From: Bradyrhizobium forestalis
GTDB taxonomy: Bacteria; Pseudomonadota; Alphaproteobacteria; Rhizobiales; Xanthobacteraceae
NCBI RefSeq assembly: GCF_002795245.1
Contig: NZ_PGVG01000024.1
Location: forward strand, 1-64,000
Length of the DNA: 64,000 bases
Direction of reading: 5' to 3'
Position numbers and translations under genes: made by a program. Below are positions 24,615-32,319 of this stretch, in pieces; the first letter of the stretch is position 1; every line of letters begins with the position of its first letter. The notes under the pieces were generated by a model. That model was not told the origin of the DNA and searched no databases. It saw only the letters and a program-made list of their open reading frames with translations.

Positions 24615-25007
24615 ATGCGCACCGGTTTTCTGATGACGGGCCTGTTGCTGCTGGCTGCGCCGGCTCAGGCGGGTGACGCGCCGCCGCGCGCGACCTATGT
24701 GACGATGGTCTTGCAGGCCTTCGCCGCCAAGGTCGAATGTCCGGGCACCGATCTCGTCTATCAGGACCTCGTGCAGAAGGCGCAGCAGATGCACCTGCCC
24801 GACGGCACCACCGAGAAGGTGCGCAAGGCGATCGCCTGGATGCACACCGGCGGCAAGATGGGCGAGAAGCAGGACGATGATCTGATGGCCGAGGTCGCGG
24901 TCGCGACCCAGGCGACCGACATGGACCAGCGCCGCCTCGGCATGCCCGGCTGGTGCGAGGCGCAAAAGACCAACCTCGCCGGCCTGATCCGCAGCAAGGG
25001 CGGCTAG
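24615..25007 (+). CDS. Small secreted helical protein
   Basis: 130 residues. Signal peptide MRTGFLMTGLLLLAAPAQAG; mature part nearly all helix with two cysteines (AKVECPG, GWCEA), which could form a disulfide. GGAGGTTCCAAGG precedes the start. It occurs as a stand-alone exported protein; no domain recognised. Confidence 0.65.
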   Translation: MRTGFLMTGLLLLAAPAQAGDAPPRATYVTMVLQAFAAKVECPGTDLVYQDLVQKAQQMHLPDGTTEKVRKAIAWMHTGGKMGEKQDDDLMAEVAVATQATDMDQRRLGMPGWCEAQKTNLAGLIRSKGG

Positions 25008-25082
25008 CGAACCGGCTTCGCCGCATTAAGCACGCCGCGACGGAACCTCTGCTGCGGCCCAAAATCGTCACAATCCTCGAAA

Positions 25083-25121
25083 GCATGCGGCCTCCTAGAA
25101 TTCGAGCAGGAGGCCTCATGC
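25083..25121 (+). promoter_or_regulatory. Hairpin covering the ribosome site and start codon
   Basis: Left arm 25083-25096 (GCATGCGGCCTCCT) and right arm 25108-25121 (AGGAGGCCTCATGC) pair at 13 of 14 positions around an 11-base loop. The right arm is AGGAGG plus the ATG of the downstream gene, so folding would hide both. Either a translational switch or a DNA palindrome. The pairing is seen directly; control is inference. Confidence 0.55.
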
Positions 25122-25366
25122 GGAGTATCCATTTCGTTTTCGTCGGCGCGATTGCAGCGGCCACGGTGCTGACTGCGCCCGCACTGGCGAGGAATTCCGA
25201 CGCCCAGAAAGGCGAGGAAAAATCCACCTCGTCGTCCTGTAGCGCCTATCAGCAGGCGCCGGACGGCTCGTGGGAGCCATTGCCCTGCAAAGCGACAGGC
25301 GAGCGCGGGCAGCCGCAGACACAGAACCGCACTTCGTCGCAAGGCGCCGATCACGGGGAGCGTTGA
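25118..25366 (+). CDS. Small secreted protein (82 aa)
   Basis: 82 residues. Signal peptide (MRSIHFVFVGAIAAATVLTA, cleavage near ALA-RN). The mature part is hydrophilic, with two cysteines (SSSCSAYQQAPDGSW, PLPCKATGE) and a Gln/Ser/Asn-rich end. Starts at ATG 25118 inside the hairpin at 25083-25121, with AGGAGG five bases ahead. It looks like a small rhizobial periplasmic protein with an unknown role. Confidence 0.62.
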   Translation: MRSIHFVFVGAIAAATVLTAPALARNSDAQKGEEKSTSSSCSAYQQAPDGSWEPLPCKATGERGQPQTQNRTSSQGADHGER

Positions 25367-25387
25367 AGGCGCTCGCGCTTACGAATG

Positions 25388-25573
25388 TCAGCTCTGGTGC
25401 GGACCGCGGATGATCTTCATGGCGTCCACGATGTGGCGCCACTCCTTGGCCTCATCGGCCTCGCCGCGGCCCTCGCAGGCCCGGGCCTGCTCGGCGGCCT
25501 TCGCGATCGCAGCAAAACCGTGCTGTTCGAGCATCTGCCGGGCAACGGTATGGACCTGGACCTCGGACATCAT
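25388..25573 (-). CDS. Small hypothetical protein (61 aa)
   Basis: 61 residues from a double ATG (25573/25570), GGGAG upstream. Composition is helical and charged: MSEVQVHTVARQMLEQHGFA, CEGRGEADEAKEWRHIVDAM. The HIVDAMKIIRG end is typical of small soluble bacterial proteins, family not recognised. Located between a secreted protein and minE, with no clear operon link. Confidence 0.55.
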   Translation of the reverse strand: MMSEVQVHTVARQMLEQHGFAAIAKAAEQARACEGRGEADEAKEWRHIVDAMKIIRGPHQS

Positions 25574-25749
25574 GGGCGCTCTCCCGTCTGACCAGCCGCG
25601 GTGCAACGCTCCCGCGGGTTGTTCACAACGATCGAAGCCCCGAGCCCGTTCCGTCCCATCGATGTGAGCCGCAAGACAAAGGCGGCCCGCCATGCCCGGC
25701 GGACCGCCTTCTCACCCACCCCAAAACTGCGGGTCGTCGGCCGCGTCCC

Positions 25750-26031
25750 CTACGCGACCGCCACCTTCTTGCGCTCGAAGTCGTTGGGCACCTCGATGTC
25801 GACCTCAAGGGTCGAGACCTCGTCGCCGCGCTCGAGCCGGACGATGACCTTGGTCGGGTCCAGCGTCACATGCTTGGACACGACGGCGAGAATTTCCTCA
25901 CGCAGCACACCGAGCAGATCGGGCTGGCCGCGCATTCCGCGCTCATGGGCAAGCAGGATCTGCAGCCGTTCGCGAGCGACGGGTGCCGAGGCCTTCTTGC
26001 CGCGGAGAAGTCGAAGCAGACCCATGCTCAT
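25750..26031 (-). CDS. minE: Cell division topological specificity factor MinE
   Basis: 93 residues. N-terminal anti-MinCD segment (ARERLQILLAHERGMRGQPD) with the preceding membrane-targeting helix (MSMGLLRLLRG), and a C-terminal topology domain (EEILAVVSKHVTLDPTKVIV then VSTLEVDIEVP). MinE drives MinD off the membrane and sets the pole-to-pole pattern that places the division site. It overlaps the minD stop by ATGA, showing translational coupling. Last gene of the minCDE operon. Confidence 0.97.
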   Translation of the reverse strand: MSMGLLRLLRGKKASAPVARERLQILLAHERGMRGQPDLLGVLREEILAVVSKHVTLDPTKVIVRLERGDEVSTLEVDIEVPNDFERKKVAVA

Positions 26032-26843
26032 GCAGCCCTCCGTCGCAGCAGGCGATCCATCAGACCTCTGCGCTCGGCAGGAACATGCATCGTCACGTTC
26101 TCGCCGCAGAGGCGCTTGGCCGCATCCATATAGGCCCGCGCCGGCGCACCGTCCGCGTTGGACAGAGTCACCGGCGTGCCGACGTTGGAGGCCTTCAGCA
26201 CGTCCTGGCTCTCGGGGATGATGCCGAGCAAGGGCGTGGCAAGGATCTCGAGGATGTCGTCGATGGTCAGCATCTCGCCGCGCGCGGCGCGCGAGGGATC
26301 GTAGCGGGTGATGAGAATGTGCTTCTCGACGCGCTCGCCCTTCTCGGCCCGCACCGTCTTGGAATCGAGCATGCCGATAATGCGGTCGGAATCGCGCACC
26401 GAGGAGACTTCCGGATTGGTGACGATCACGGCCTCATCCGCAAAGCGCATCGCCATGGAGGCGCCGCGCTCGATGCCGGCCGGGCTGTCGCAGATGACCC
26501 AGTCGAAACGGCCGCGCAACTCGGCGATGACCTTGCCGACGCCCTCTTCCGTCAGCGCGTCCTTGTCGCGGGTTTGCGAGGCCGGCAGCAGCCAGAGATT
26601 CTCCAGCCGCTTGTCGCGGATCAGGGCCTGCGGCAGCTTTGCGACGCCCTGCACCACGTTGATGAGGTCGAACACGACGCGGCGCTCGGCGCCCATGACG
26701 AGGTCGAGGTTGCGCAGGCCGACGTCGAAATCGACGACGACCACCTTGTCACCGCGCTGCGCCAGGGCAGCTCCCAGGGCGGCGGTCGTCGTGGTCTTGC
26801 CGACCCCGCCCTTGCCTGATGTCACGACCAGTACCTTACTCAT
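26028..26843 (-). CDS. minD: Septum site-determining ATPase MinD
   Basis: 271 residues. Deviant Walker A KGGVGKTT near the N-terminus, DFDVGLRNLDLVMG switch region and ICDSPAGIERGA Walker B; the C-terminus (RGLMDRLLRRRAA) is the amphipathic membrane-targeting helix. MinD is a membrane-cycling ATPase that recruits MinC and MinE. Typical length. It follows minC by 21 bases and overlaps minE. Confidence 0.98.
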   Translation of the reverse strand: MSKVLVVTSGKGGVGKTTTTAALGAALAQRGDKVVVVDFDVGLRNLDLVMGAERRVVFDLINVVQGVAKLPQALIRDKRLENLWLLPASQTRDKDALTEEGVGKVIAELRGRFDWVICDSPAGIERGASMAMRFADEAVIVTNPEVSSVRDSDRIIGMLDSKTVRAEKGERVEKHILITRYDPSRAARGEMLTIDDILEILATPLLGIIPESQDVLKASNVGTPVTLSNADGAPARAYMDAAKRLCGENVTMHVPAERRGLMDRLLRRRAA

Positions 26844-26864
26844 CTGAAATGTCTCCTTTGCTGG

Positions 26865-27563
26865 TCAGTTCAGTGCTGTAATTCGCATGGTATTCCCCTG
26901 CAGCCAGGCCTGCGCCGGCTTGCCGCGCAGGGCGGCGTCGATGTCGTCGGCGGTCTGATAAAACCCATCGATTGCAAGCAGTTCGGCTTCGATCTTCTGA
27001 CAATAGATGCGTGCGCTCGTGTGACCGTTCACGCCCGCCATGGCGCGGCCGCGCAGCGCGCCGTAGACGTGGATCGAGCCGCCGGCGACGACCTCGGCAC
27101 CGGAGCCAACCGAGCCGAGAATGGTGACGTCGCCTTCCGGGAAGATCACGGTCTGGCCCGAGCGCACGGGGTTTTCGAGCAGCAGCGACGTCGGCTTGGT
27201 CTCGGTCTTCACTTCGGCCTTCTTCGGCGCGCTCGGCTCGACCACGCAGCTGCGCCCGCCCGACAGGAGTGGCGGCATCATGGGGGTCAGCCGGCCCTCC
27301 TCCACGCCCTCGATACCGAGCACGCGGATGTTGCGGTCCTGAAGGCTGGTGAGCAGATGGCCGATACCGGCCTGGCTGAGATCCACCGAGGACAGGTCGA
27401 TCACCACGGGCCGGCCGGCGAAGAAGCCCGGCGAACGCGCGATCGTGGCATCGATCTCATGCAGCCAGTCCTGGACCGGAACCGTCGGCGTGAACACGAA
27501 AGCCACATAGGAGCGCCCGCGCAGGCGCACCATTTGACGTTGGACTTTTGCTGCAGCCTCCAT
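26865..27563 (-). CDS. minC: Septum site-determining protein MinC
   Basis: 232 residues. The N-terminal FtsZ-inhibiting domain (RGRSYVAFVFTPTVPVQDWL) is followed by a linker and a C-terminal beta-helix (VRSGQTVIFPEGDVTILGSV, AGGSIHVYGALRGRAMAG), which binds MinD. It blocks FtsZ ring assembly away from midcell. First gene of minCDE; no strong ribosome site at the used ATG, and an internal ATG (residue 11) could be an alternative. Confidence 0.96.
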   Translation of the reverse strand: MEAAAKVQRQMVRLRGRSYVAFVFTPTVPVQDWLHEIDATIARSPGFFAGRPVVIDLSSVDLSQAGIGHLLTSLQDRNIRVLGIEGVEEGRLTPMMPPLLSGGRSCVVEPSAPKKAEVKTETKPTSLLLENPVRSGQTVIFPEGDVTILGSVGSGAEVVAGGSIHVYGALRGRAMAGVNGHTSARIYCQKIEAELLAIDGFYQTADDIDAALRGKPAQAWLQGNTMRITALN

Positions 27564-27698
27564 GGCGGCCGACTCGTTCCCTGTTATTGAATGGTTAACG
27601 ATGCGGCGGATTTGGTTAACGACCGGTTAATGTCTCCGTGGGGTTACGTGGGGTGGTGGCCAAGCGGTCTTGGGCTCTCGCTCGCCCCACACGCCGCC

Positions 27699-27802
27699 GT
27701 CATCGCCCGGCTTGACCGGGCGATCCAGTACTCCGAGACGCTTGTGAGTCGGTCGATAGGCCGCGGCGTACTGGATGCCTCCGGTCAAGCCGGGGCATGA
27801 CA
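27699..27802. repeat. Intergenic inverted repeat, GCCCGGCTTGACCGGGC type
   Basis: GTCATCGCCCGGCTTGACC with CGATCCAGTA at the left, and TACTGGATGCC with GGTCAAGCCGGGGCATGAC at the right. Long imperfect palindrome, typical of rhizobial intergenic repeats. It fills most of the gap between minC and the NMT1-type gene. Confidence 0.82.
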
Positions 27803-27828
27803 CCGGTGTGCGGGACGAGCGGAGCCCC

Positions 27829-28833
27829 CTACTTCTTCACCTTGCTCGCATCCATCTTGATGCTGGGATCGAGCATCTTGGTCGTGAACGCCGTTGTCAC
27901 GTCGAACGGCTTCTCCATGCCGAGATAGGTCTGGACCAGCTCGTAGTCCTTCTTCATCCGCTCGCCGTCGATCCAGCCGAGGCCCTTGGTGGTGGTGAAC
28001 TCGTCCGTCATCAGGAACTTGATGCGCTCCCACTGGCGCTCCTGATTCTCCTTGTCGAGACCGGAGACCTGGTCGAGCAGCGCCTTCAGGCATGGTGTGA
28101 CGTCGGCGACGCAGGCCGCGAAGGCCTTCTGAGTGACGCGCACGAACTCCTCGACCACCTTCGGATTCCTCTGCAAGTATGCGCCGTTGACGATCAGCGA
28201 ATTGCCGTAGGGATTGAGCCCGATGTCCTTCCAGTTGACGTAGCCGAGATCGGGCCCGAACTCGATGACCTTCAGGTCGTGCTCGTTGTAGAAGTCGCTG
28301 ATGATGTCGACCGTGTGACTCTTCAGCGCCGCGATCTTCGCGGTCGGTCCGACATTGACGAAGCCGACGGAGTCGGGCGCGAGCCCCGCGGCCTTGGCAA
28401 AGGCTGGCCACATCACGCGCGAGGCATCGCCGGGCGGATTGCCGATCTTGTGCCCGGCGAAATCCTTCACGCCGTTCACGCCGTAGCTCTTCAGCCAGTA
28501 GAAGGTCTGGCCGGTGTTGGCATAGACGCTCATCACGGCAACTGTGTCGGCGCCCTTGCTCTTGGCCACCAGCATGGTGGCGAGATCGGCAACGCCGAAC
28601 GGCGAGCCGCCGGAGCCGACCTTGGCGGCGGAGACGCCGGAGCCCTTGCCGGTCTCGATGGTGAGGTCGATGCCCGCCTTCTCGTACCAGCCTTGCGCCT
28701 TGGCGTAATAATAGGGCGAGTGATCGGCGGTCGGCGTCCAGTTCAGGATCAGGTTGACCGCCTCGCCCGCACTTGCGGGCACTGCCGGCAAACCGAGCAT
28801 CAGGGCCACAACAGCCGCCTGCAAACGCTTCAT
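27829..28833 (-). CDS. NMT1/ThiY-like ABC transporter solute-binding protein
   Basis: 334 residues. Signal peptide MKRLQAAVVALMLGLPAVPA, cut near ASA-GE. It starts NLILNWTPTADHSPYYYAKA, the hallmark of NMT1/THI5-like proteins that bind pyrimidine-type or other small molecules, and has a two-lobe periplasmic layout. ATG 28833 has GAGGAGG upstream. It is divergent from the TetR gene and close to the permease and ATPase genes (29666, 33372), which lack their own binding protein, so it likely completes that importer. Ligand unknown. Confidence 0.85.
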   Translation of the reverse strand: MKRLQAAVVALMLGLPAVPASAGEAVNLILNWTPTADHSPYYYAKAQGWYEKAGIDLTIETGKGSGVSAAKVGSGGSPFGVADLATMLVAKSKGADTVAVMSVYANTGQTFYWLKSYGVNGVKDFAGHKIGNPPGDASRVMWPAFAKAAGLAPDSVGFVNVGPTAKIAALKSHTVDIISDFYNEHDLKVIEFGPDLGYVNWKDIGLNPYGNSLIVNGAYLQRNPKVVEEFVRVTQKAFAACVADVTPCLKALLDQVSGLDKENQERQWERIKFLMTDEFTTTKGLGWIDGERMKKDYELVQTYLGMEKPFDVTTAFTTKMLDPSIKMDASKVKK

Positions 28834-28915
28834 CGCATCCTCCTCATTGCCAGCGACCCGGCTTGTCGCTCTCCCCTTGTGAGGATACCAATGCAACAAG
28901 CCCGCCCCTCACTTG

Positions 28916-28930
28916 TCAACTGTTTGGTTG
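28916..28930. promoter_or_regulatory. Candidate TetR operator 1 (TCAAC-N5-GGTTG)
   Basis: TCAAC, five bases, GGTTG, immediately before the TetR start at 28934 and about 83 bases from the NMT1-type gene start. Same half-sites and spacing as the site at 29582-29597. Confidence 0.55.
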
Positions 28931-28933
28931 GAA

Positions 28934-29581
28934 ATGCCCGCAAAACGATCTGGCGACACCGTGCCGCAGCGCCGCGACCCCGTCGCCACCCGCAAGAAGC
29001 TGCTGACCGCGGCCCGCCAGGAATTCGCCCGGCACGGACTTGCGGGCGCCCGTGTCGACGAGATCGCCGAGCGCGCCGGCGTCAACAAGCAGCTCGTCTA
29101 CCACTATTTCGGCGACAAGGACGCGCTGTACCTCGCGGTGCTCGAATGGGTCTATGAGGACATCCGCGAGCAGGAGCGCAGGCTCAATCTCAAGGGCCTG
29201 CCGCCGGAGAAGGCGATCCGCAAGCTGATCGAAGCCTCGTTCGATCACCTGGCGGCAAACCCCGATTTTATTGTGCTTTTGAACGACGAGAACCGCGGCG
29301 GCGCCCGCCATGTCCGCGGCTCAACGCGGCTGGAAGCGATGCACTCGCCGCTCGTGAGAAGCGTCTCCCACATCCTCAACGAGGGGGTGCGCTCGGGCGT
29401 GTTCCGCAAGGGGATCGATCCCGTCCAGCTCTATATCTCCATTGCGGGCCTCAGCTATTTCTTCTTCTCCAACACGCCGACGCTGTCGGCGATCTTCGGC
29501 AAGGACCTGTCGAGCCGTGCCCAGCGGCGCGCCCGGCGGCGACATGTCGCCGACCTCGTGCTGCAGTCGCTCCGGCCCTAA
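28934..29581 (+). CDS. TetR-family transcriptional regulator
   Basis: 215 residues from ATG 28934. HTH at ~28-65 (AARQEFARHGLAGARVDEIA, GVNKQLVYHYFGDKDALYLA), then a helical ligand domain of the TetR_C type. A TTG 21 bases upstream would add residues lying within a putative operator, so ATG is preferred. It sits between the binding-protein gene and the operon and has matching palindromes at both ends, so it probably controls both. Confidence 0.87.
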   Translation: MPAKRSGDTVPQRRDPVATRKKLLTAARQEFARHGLAGARVDEIAERAGVNKQLVYHYFGDKDALYLAVLEWVYEDIREQERRLNLKGLPPEKAIRKLIEASFDHLAANPDFIVLLNDENRGGARHVRGSTRLEAMHSPLVRSVSHILNEGVRSGVFRKGIDPVQLYISIAGLSYFFFSNTPTLSAIFGKDLSSRAQRRARRRHVADLVLQSLRP

Positions 29582-29597
29582 TCAACCAACTGGTTGA
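29582..29597. promoter_or_regulatory. Candidate TetR operator 2 (palindrome)
   Basis: TCAACCAACTGGTTGA, symmetric at 14 of 16 positions. It begins directly after the TetR stop and lies 68 bases ahead of the permease start. It has the same TCAAC-N5-GGTTG core as 28916-28930, which strongly suggests one regulator reads both. Confidence 0.62.
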
Positions 29598-29665
29598 AAC
29601 TTCCCTCAAGGACGGCTAGGCTTGCGACCTGCGGCAGGGTGGTGGCCGGCAACAGGGAGCAGTCG

Positions 29666-30436
29666 GTGGCAGGAGACAGCGCACGTAGCTCGCGCAGCTT
29701 TGCGATCATCCTGATCGTGCACCTCGCCGTGCTCGTGCTGTGGCAGGTTGCGGTCGACGCCTTCCACGTGCCGAAATTCATCCTGCCCTCCCCGCTCGCG
29801 ACAGTGCAGACGCTGGGGACCACAGGTTACGCCTGGGGCGCCAACACGCTGGTGACGGCGATCGAGATCCTCGGCGGCTTCGCGCTCGGCGCATTCGTCG
29901 GCGTGGCGCTCGCGGTGATCTTCAGCTGGGCGCCGCTGCTGAGCCTCGTGCTGTTGCCGCTGTTCGTGACGCTGAACATGATTCCGAAGGTCGCGCTCGG
30001 CCCGCTGTTCATCGTCTGGTTCTCCTACGGCATCGTGCCGAACATCCTGATCGCCTTCAGCATCTGCTTCTTCCCGATCCTGCTCACCACCGCCCGCGGC
30101 CTGCGCGAGGTCGAGCCGGACCTGCTCGATCTCGTCAAATCGCTGCGCGGCTCGCGCTGGACGCTGTTCCGCAAGATCCAGCTGCCGGGATCGCTGCCTT
30201 ACGTGTTCTCCGGCATGAAGGTCGGCGCCATCCTCGCGGTCGCCGGCGCCATCGTCGGCGAGTTCATCGCCTCCGAGCGCGGGCTCGGCTACCTCATGAT
30301 CCAGGTGCAGTCCTCGCTCGACACGCCCGCGATGGTAATGGCGGTCGTGCTGCTGACGCTGCTCGGCGTCGCTCTCTACGGCCTAGTCCTGGCCCTCGAA
30401 CGCATGTTCGTGGTCGGCGACGCAAGACAGACCTGA
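29666..30436 (+). CDS. ABC transporter permease (ThiX/SsuC-like)
   Basis: 256 residues from GTG 29666 (GGGAG six bases upstream). Six membrane helices and the permease EAA loop (LREVEPDLLDLVKSLRG, then RKIQLPGSLPYVF), as in nitrate/sulfonate/pyrimidine-type importers. First gene of a five-gene plus-strand operon; pairs with the ATPase at 33372 and probably the binding protein at 27829. Confidence 0.88.
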   Translation: MAGDSARSSRSFAIILIVHLAVLVLWQVAVDAFHVPKFILPSPLATVQTLGTTGYAWGANTLVTAIEILGGFALGAFVGVALAVIFSWAPLLSLVLLPLFVTLNMIPKVALGPLFIVWFSYGIVPNILIAFSICFFPILLTTARGLREVEPDLLDLVKSLRGSRWTLFRKIQLPGSLPYVFSGMKVGAILAVAGAIVGEFIASERGLGYLMIQVQSSLDTPAMVMAVVLLTLLGVALYGLVLALERMFVVGDARQT

Positions 30437-30467
30437 CAACGGCAGAACTAGGACCAGGGACAAATCC

Positions 30468-31505
30468 ATGCTGCTCACCCGCCAGACGTTGCCGAAGACC
30501 ATCCCTGATATCGCGGCGCTCGACGAACTCTTGTGCCGGCCGACGCAGGCGCTGATCGACGACCTCAAGAAGGTCGAGGGCGACATCATGATCCTCGGCG
30601 TCGCGGGCAAGATGGGCCCGACGCTGGCCGGGCTCGCGAAGGCCGCCGTTCCGGATCGCCGCATCATCGGCGTCGCGCGCTTCAGCGACCCGAGCGTGAA
30701 GGATTGGCTGCACGCGCGCGGCGTCGAGACCATCAACTGCGACCTGATGGACGAGAAGGCGATTGTGGCGCTGCCCAAGGCGCCGAACATCATCTTCATG
30801 GCCGGCCGCAAGTTCGGCGCCGAGGGCGATCTGTCGCTGACCTGGGCGATGAACGCGCATGTGCCGGCGCTGGTCGCGCAGGCGTTCCCGTCCTCGCGCA
30901 TCGTGGCGTTCTCGACCGGCTGCATCTATCCGTTCGTCCCCGTCGGCGGCAAGGGCTCGACCGAGGACATGGCGCCGAACCCGCCCGGCGAATACGCCCA
31001 GTCCTGCGTCGGCCGCGAGCGGATGTTCGAATATTTCTCGCGCAAGTTCGGCACGCCGGGCCGGCTGTTCCGCCTCAATTACGCGATCGACATGCGCTAC
31101 GGCGTGCTGCACGATATCGCCACAAAGGTGCTGACGGGCACACCGATCGACGTCAGCCTCGGCCATGTCAACTTCATCTGGCAGGGCGATGCGTCGGCCC
31201 AGGCGCTGCGCTGCCTCGCCCATTGCACGACGCCGACCGCGCCGATCAATGTCAGCGGCCGCGAGATCTTGGCGGTGCGCGATCTCGCCCAAAAGTTCGG
31301 CGCAAGGTTCGGCCGCGCGCCGGTGCTGACGGGCAAGGAGGAGCCGACGGCGTGGCTGACCGACACGTCGAAAGCGGTCGCGCTGTTTGGCCTGCCCGTG
31401 GTCGACACCGAGCAGCTGATCGCCTGGACTGCGGACTGGGTTTCCCGTGCCATGCCGAGCCTCGGCAAGCCCACCAAATACGAGGTGCGCGATGGACGCT
31501 ACTGA
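30468..31505 (+). CDS. NAD(P)-dependent epimerase/dehydratase-family protein
   Basis: 345 residues, extended-SDR type fold. ILGVAGKMGPTLA (~42-54) is a modified glycine-rich dinucleotide site; IIFMAGRKFG and FSTGCIYPFVPVGG follow as in sugar-nucleotide epimerases. The usual YxxxK is YAQSC (residues 176-180), so catalytic Lys is missing or replaced. Ribosome site weak. Second gene of the operon, overlapped by the acetyltransferase. Substrate unknown; presumably acts on the imported compound. Confidence 0.75.
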   Translation: MLLTRQTLPKTIPDIAALDELLCRPTQALIDDLKKVEGDIMILGVAGKMGPTLAGLAKAAVPDRRIIGVARFSDPSVKDWLHARGVETINCDLMDEKAIVALPKAPNIIFMAGRKFGAEGDLSLTWAMNAHVPALVAQAFPSSRIVAFSTGCIYPFVPVGGKGSTEDMAPNPPGEYAQSCVGRERMFEYFSRKFGTPGRLFRLNYAIDMRYGVLHDIATKVLTGTPIDVSLGHVNFIWQGDASAQALRCLAHCTTPTAPINVSGREILAVRDLAQKFGARFGRAPVLTGKEEPTAWLTDTSKAVALFGLPVVDTEQLIAWTADWVSRAMPSLGKPTKYEVRDGRY

Positions 31506-32313
31506 TGGGCCGCCGGTCCTCAAGCTCGGCGTGCAGGACGCGATCGCCGGGCTGGCGCTCTCGACGGAAGCGCATTGGAACCAGACCGAAGAGGACTGGC
31601 GCATCTTCCTGCGCGATGGTGTCGTGTTCGGCATCCGCGACGGCGCGCGACTGGTCGCCACCGCAGCCCTCTTGCCCTATTCCGGCAACAATGCCTGGAT
31701 CAGCATGGTGTTGGTATCGGGCACGCACCGCCGCCGCGGCCTTGCAACGCGCCTGGTCGATGCCTGCCTGGAAACGGCGCGCAAGAATGGCCTGACGAGC
31801 TGGCTCGATGCCACCCCCGACGGCGCCGCCGTCTACGGGCCGCTCGGGTTCACCCCGACCCTGCAACTGCGCCGGCTGAAGCTGGAGAATTCCGCGCAGG
31901 CATCCGCGCCGGTGCCATCAGCCGCAACGCTCGGGGCGCTGTGTGCCCGCGACCGGCGCGCCACAGGTTTCGACCGGACTGCCCTGCTGACCGCCTTCGC
32001 ACGGCGCTCCGGGTCACGCATCGTCGCAGCAAGCGGATGCATCGCGCTGATCCGCGACGGCAGAACTGCGCGCCAGATCGGCCCGTTATTCGCTGACCAT
32101 GCCGCCGAAGCGCTGGCCCTGGTTCGCGCGATTGCGCAGTCCGAAAACGGCCCGCTCCTGCTCGACGCCGTCGCGTCGCAGGCTGCGTTTCTGGAGGGAT
32201 TGACGACGTCCGGCTGGACCATCGAGCGGCCGTTTCAGCGCATGCGGTTCGGCCCCGCCACCATCGCTGCCGAGGAAACGCCATTCGCCGTCGCCGGCCC
32301 CGAATTCGGATAG
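31492..32313 (+). CDS. GNAT-family N-acetyltransferase
   Basis: 273 residues. The first ~150 residues hold the GNAT core: WISMVLVSGTHRRRGLATRL is the acetyl-CoA-binding Q/RxxGxG/A motif, followed by YGPLGFTPTLQLRRL. The C-terminal ~120 residues form a second acetyltransferase-like domain with YxxGF-type pieces degenerated. ATG 31492 overlaps the upstream stop by 14 bases, with GAGG ahead, so translation is coupled. Its acceptor is unknown. Confidence 0.82.
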   Translation: MDATDGPPVLKLGVQDAIAGLALSTEAHWNQTEEDWRIFLRDGVVFGIRDGARLVATAALLPYSGNNAWISMVLVSGTHRRRGLATRLVDACLETARKNGLTSWLDATPDGAAVYGPLGFTPTLQLRRLKLENSAQASAPVPSAATLGALCARDRRATGFDRTALLTAFARRSGSRIVAASGCIALIRDGRTARQIGPLFADHAAEALALVRAIAQSENGPLLLDAVASQAAFLEGLTTSGWTIERPFQRMRFGPATIAAEETPFAVAGPEFG

Positions 32314-32319
32314 GACATC

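Noticed and set aside
27775..29157. A 460-codon plus-strand frame antisense to the NMT1-type gene
   Set aside because: It mirrors the binding protein with signal peptide and family motifs on the minus strand; antisense composition.
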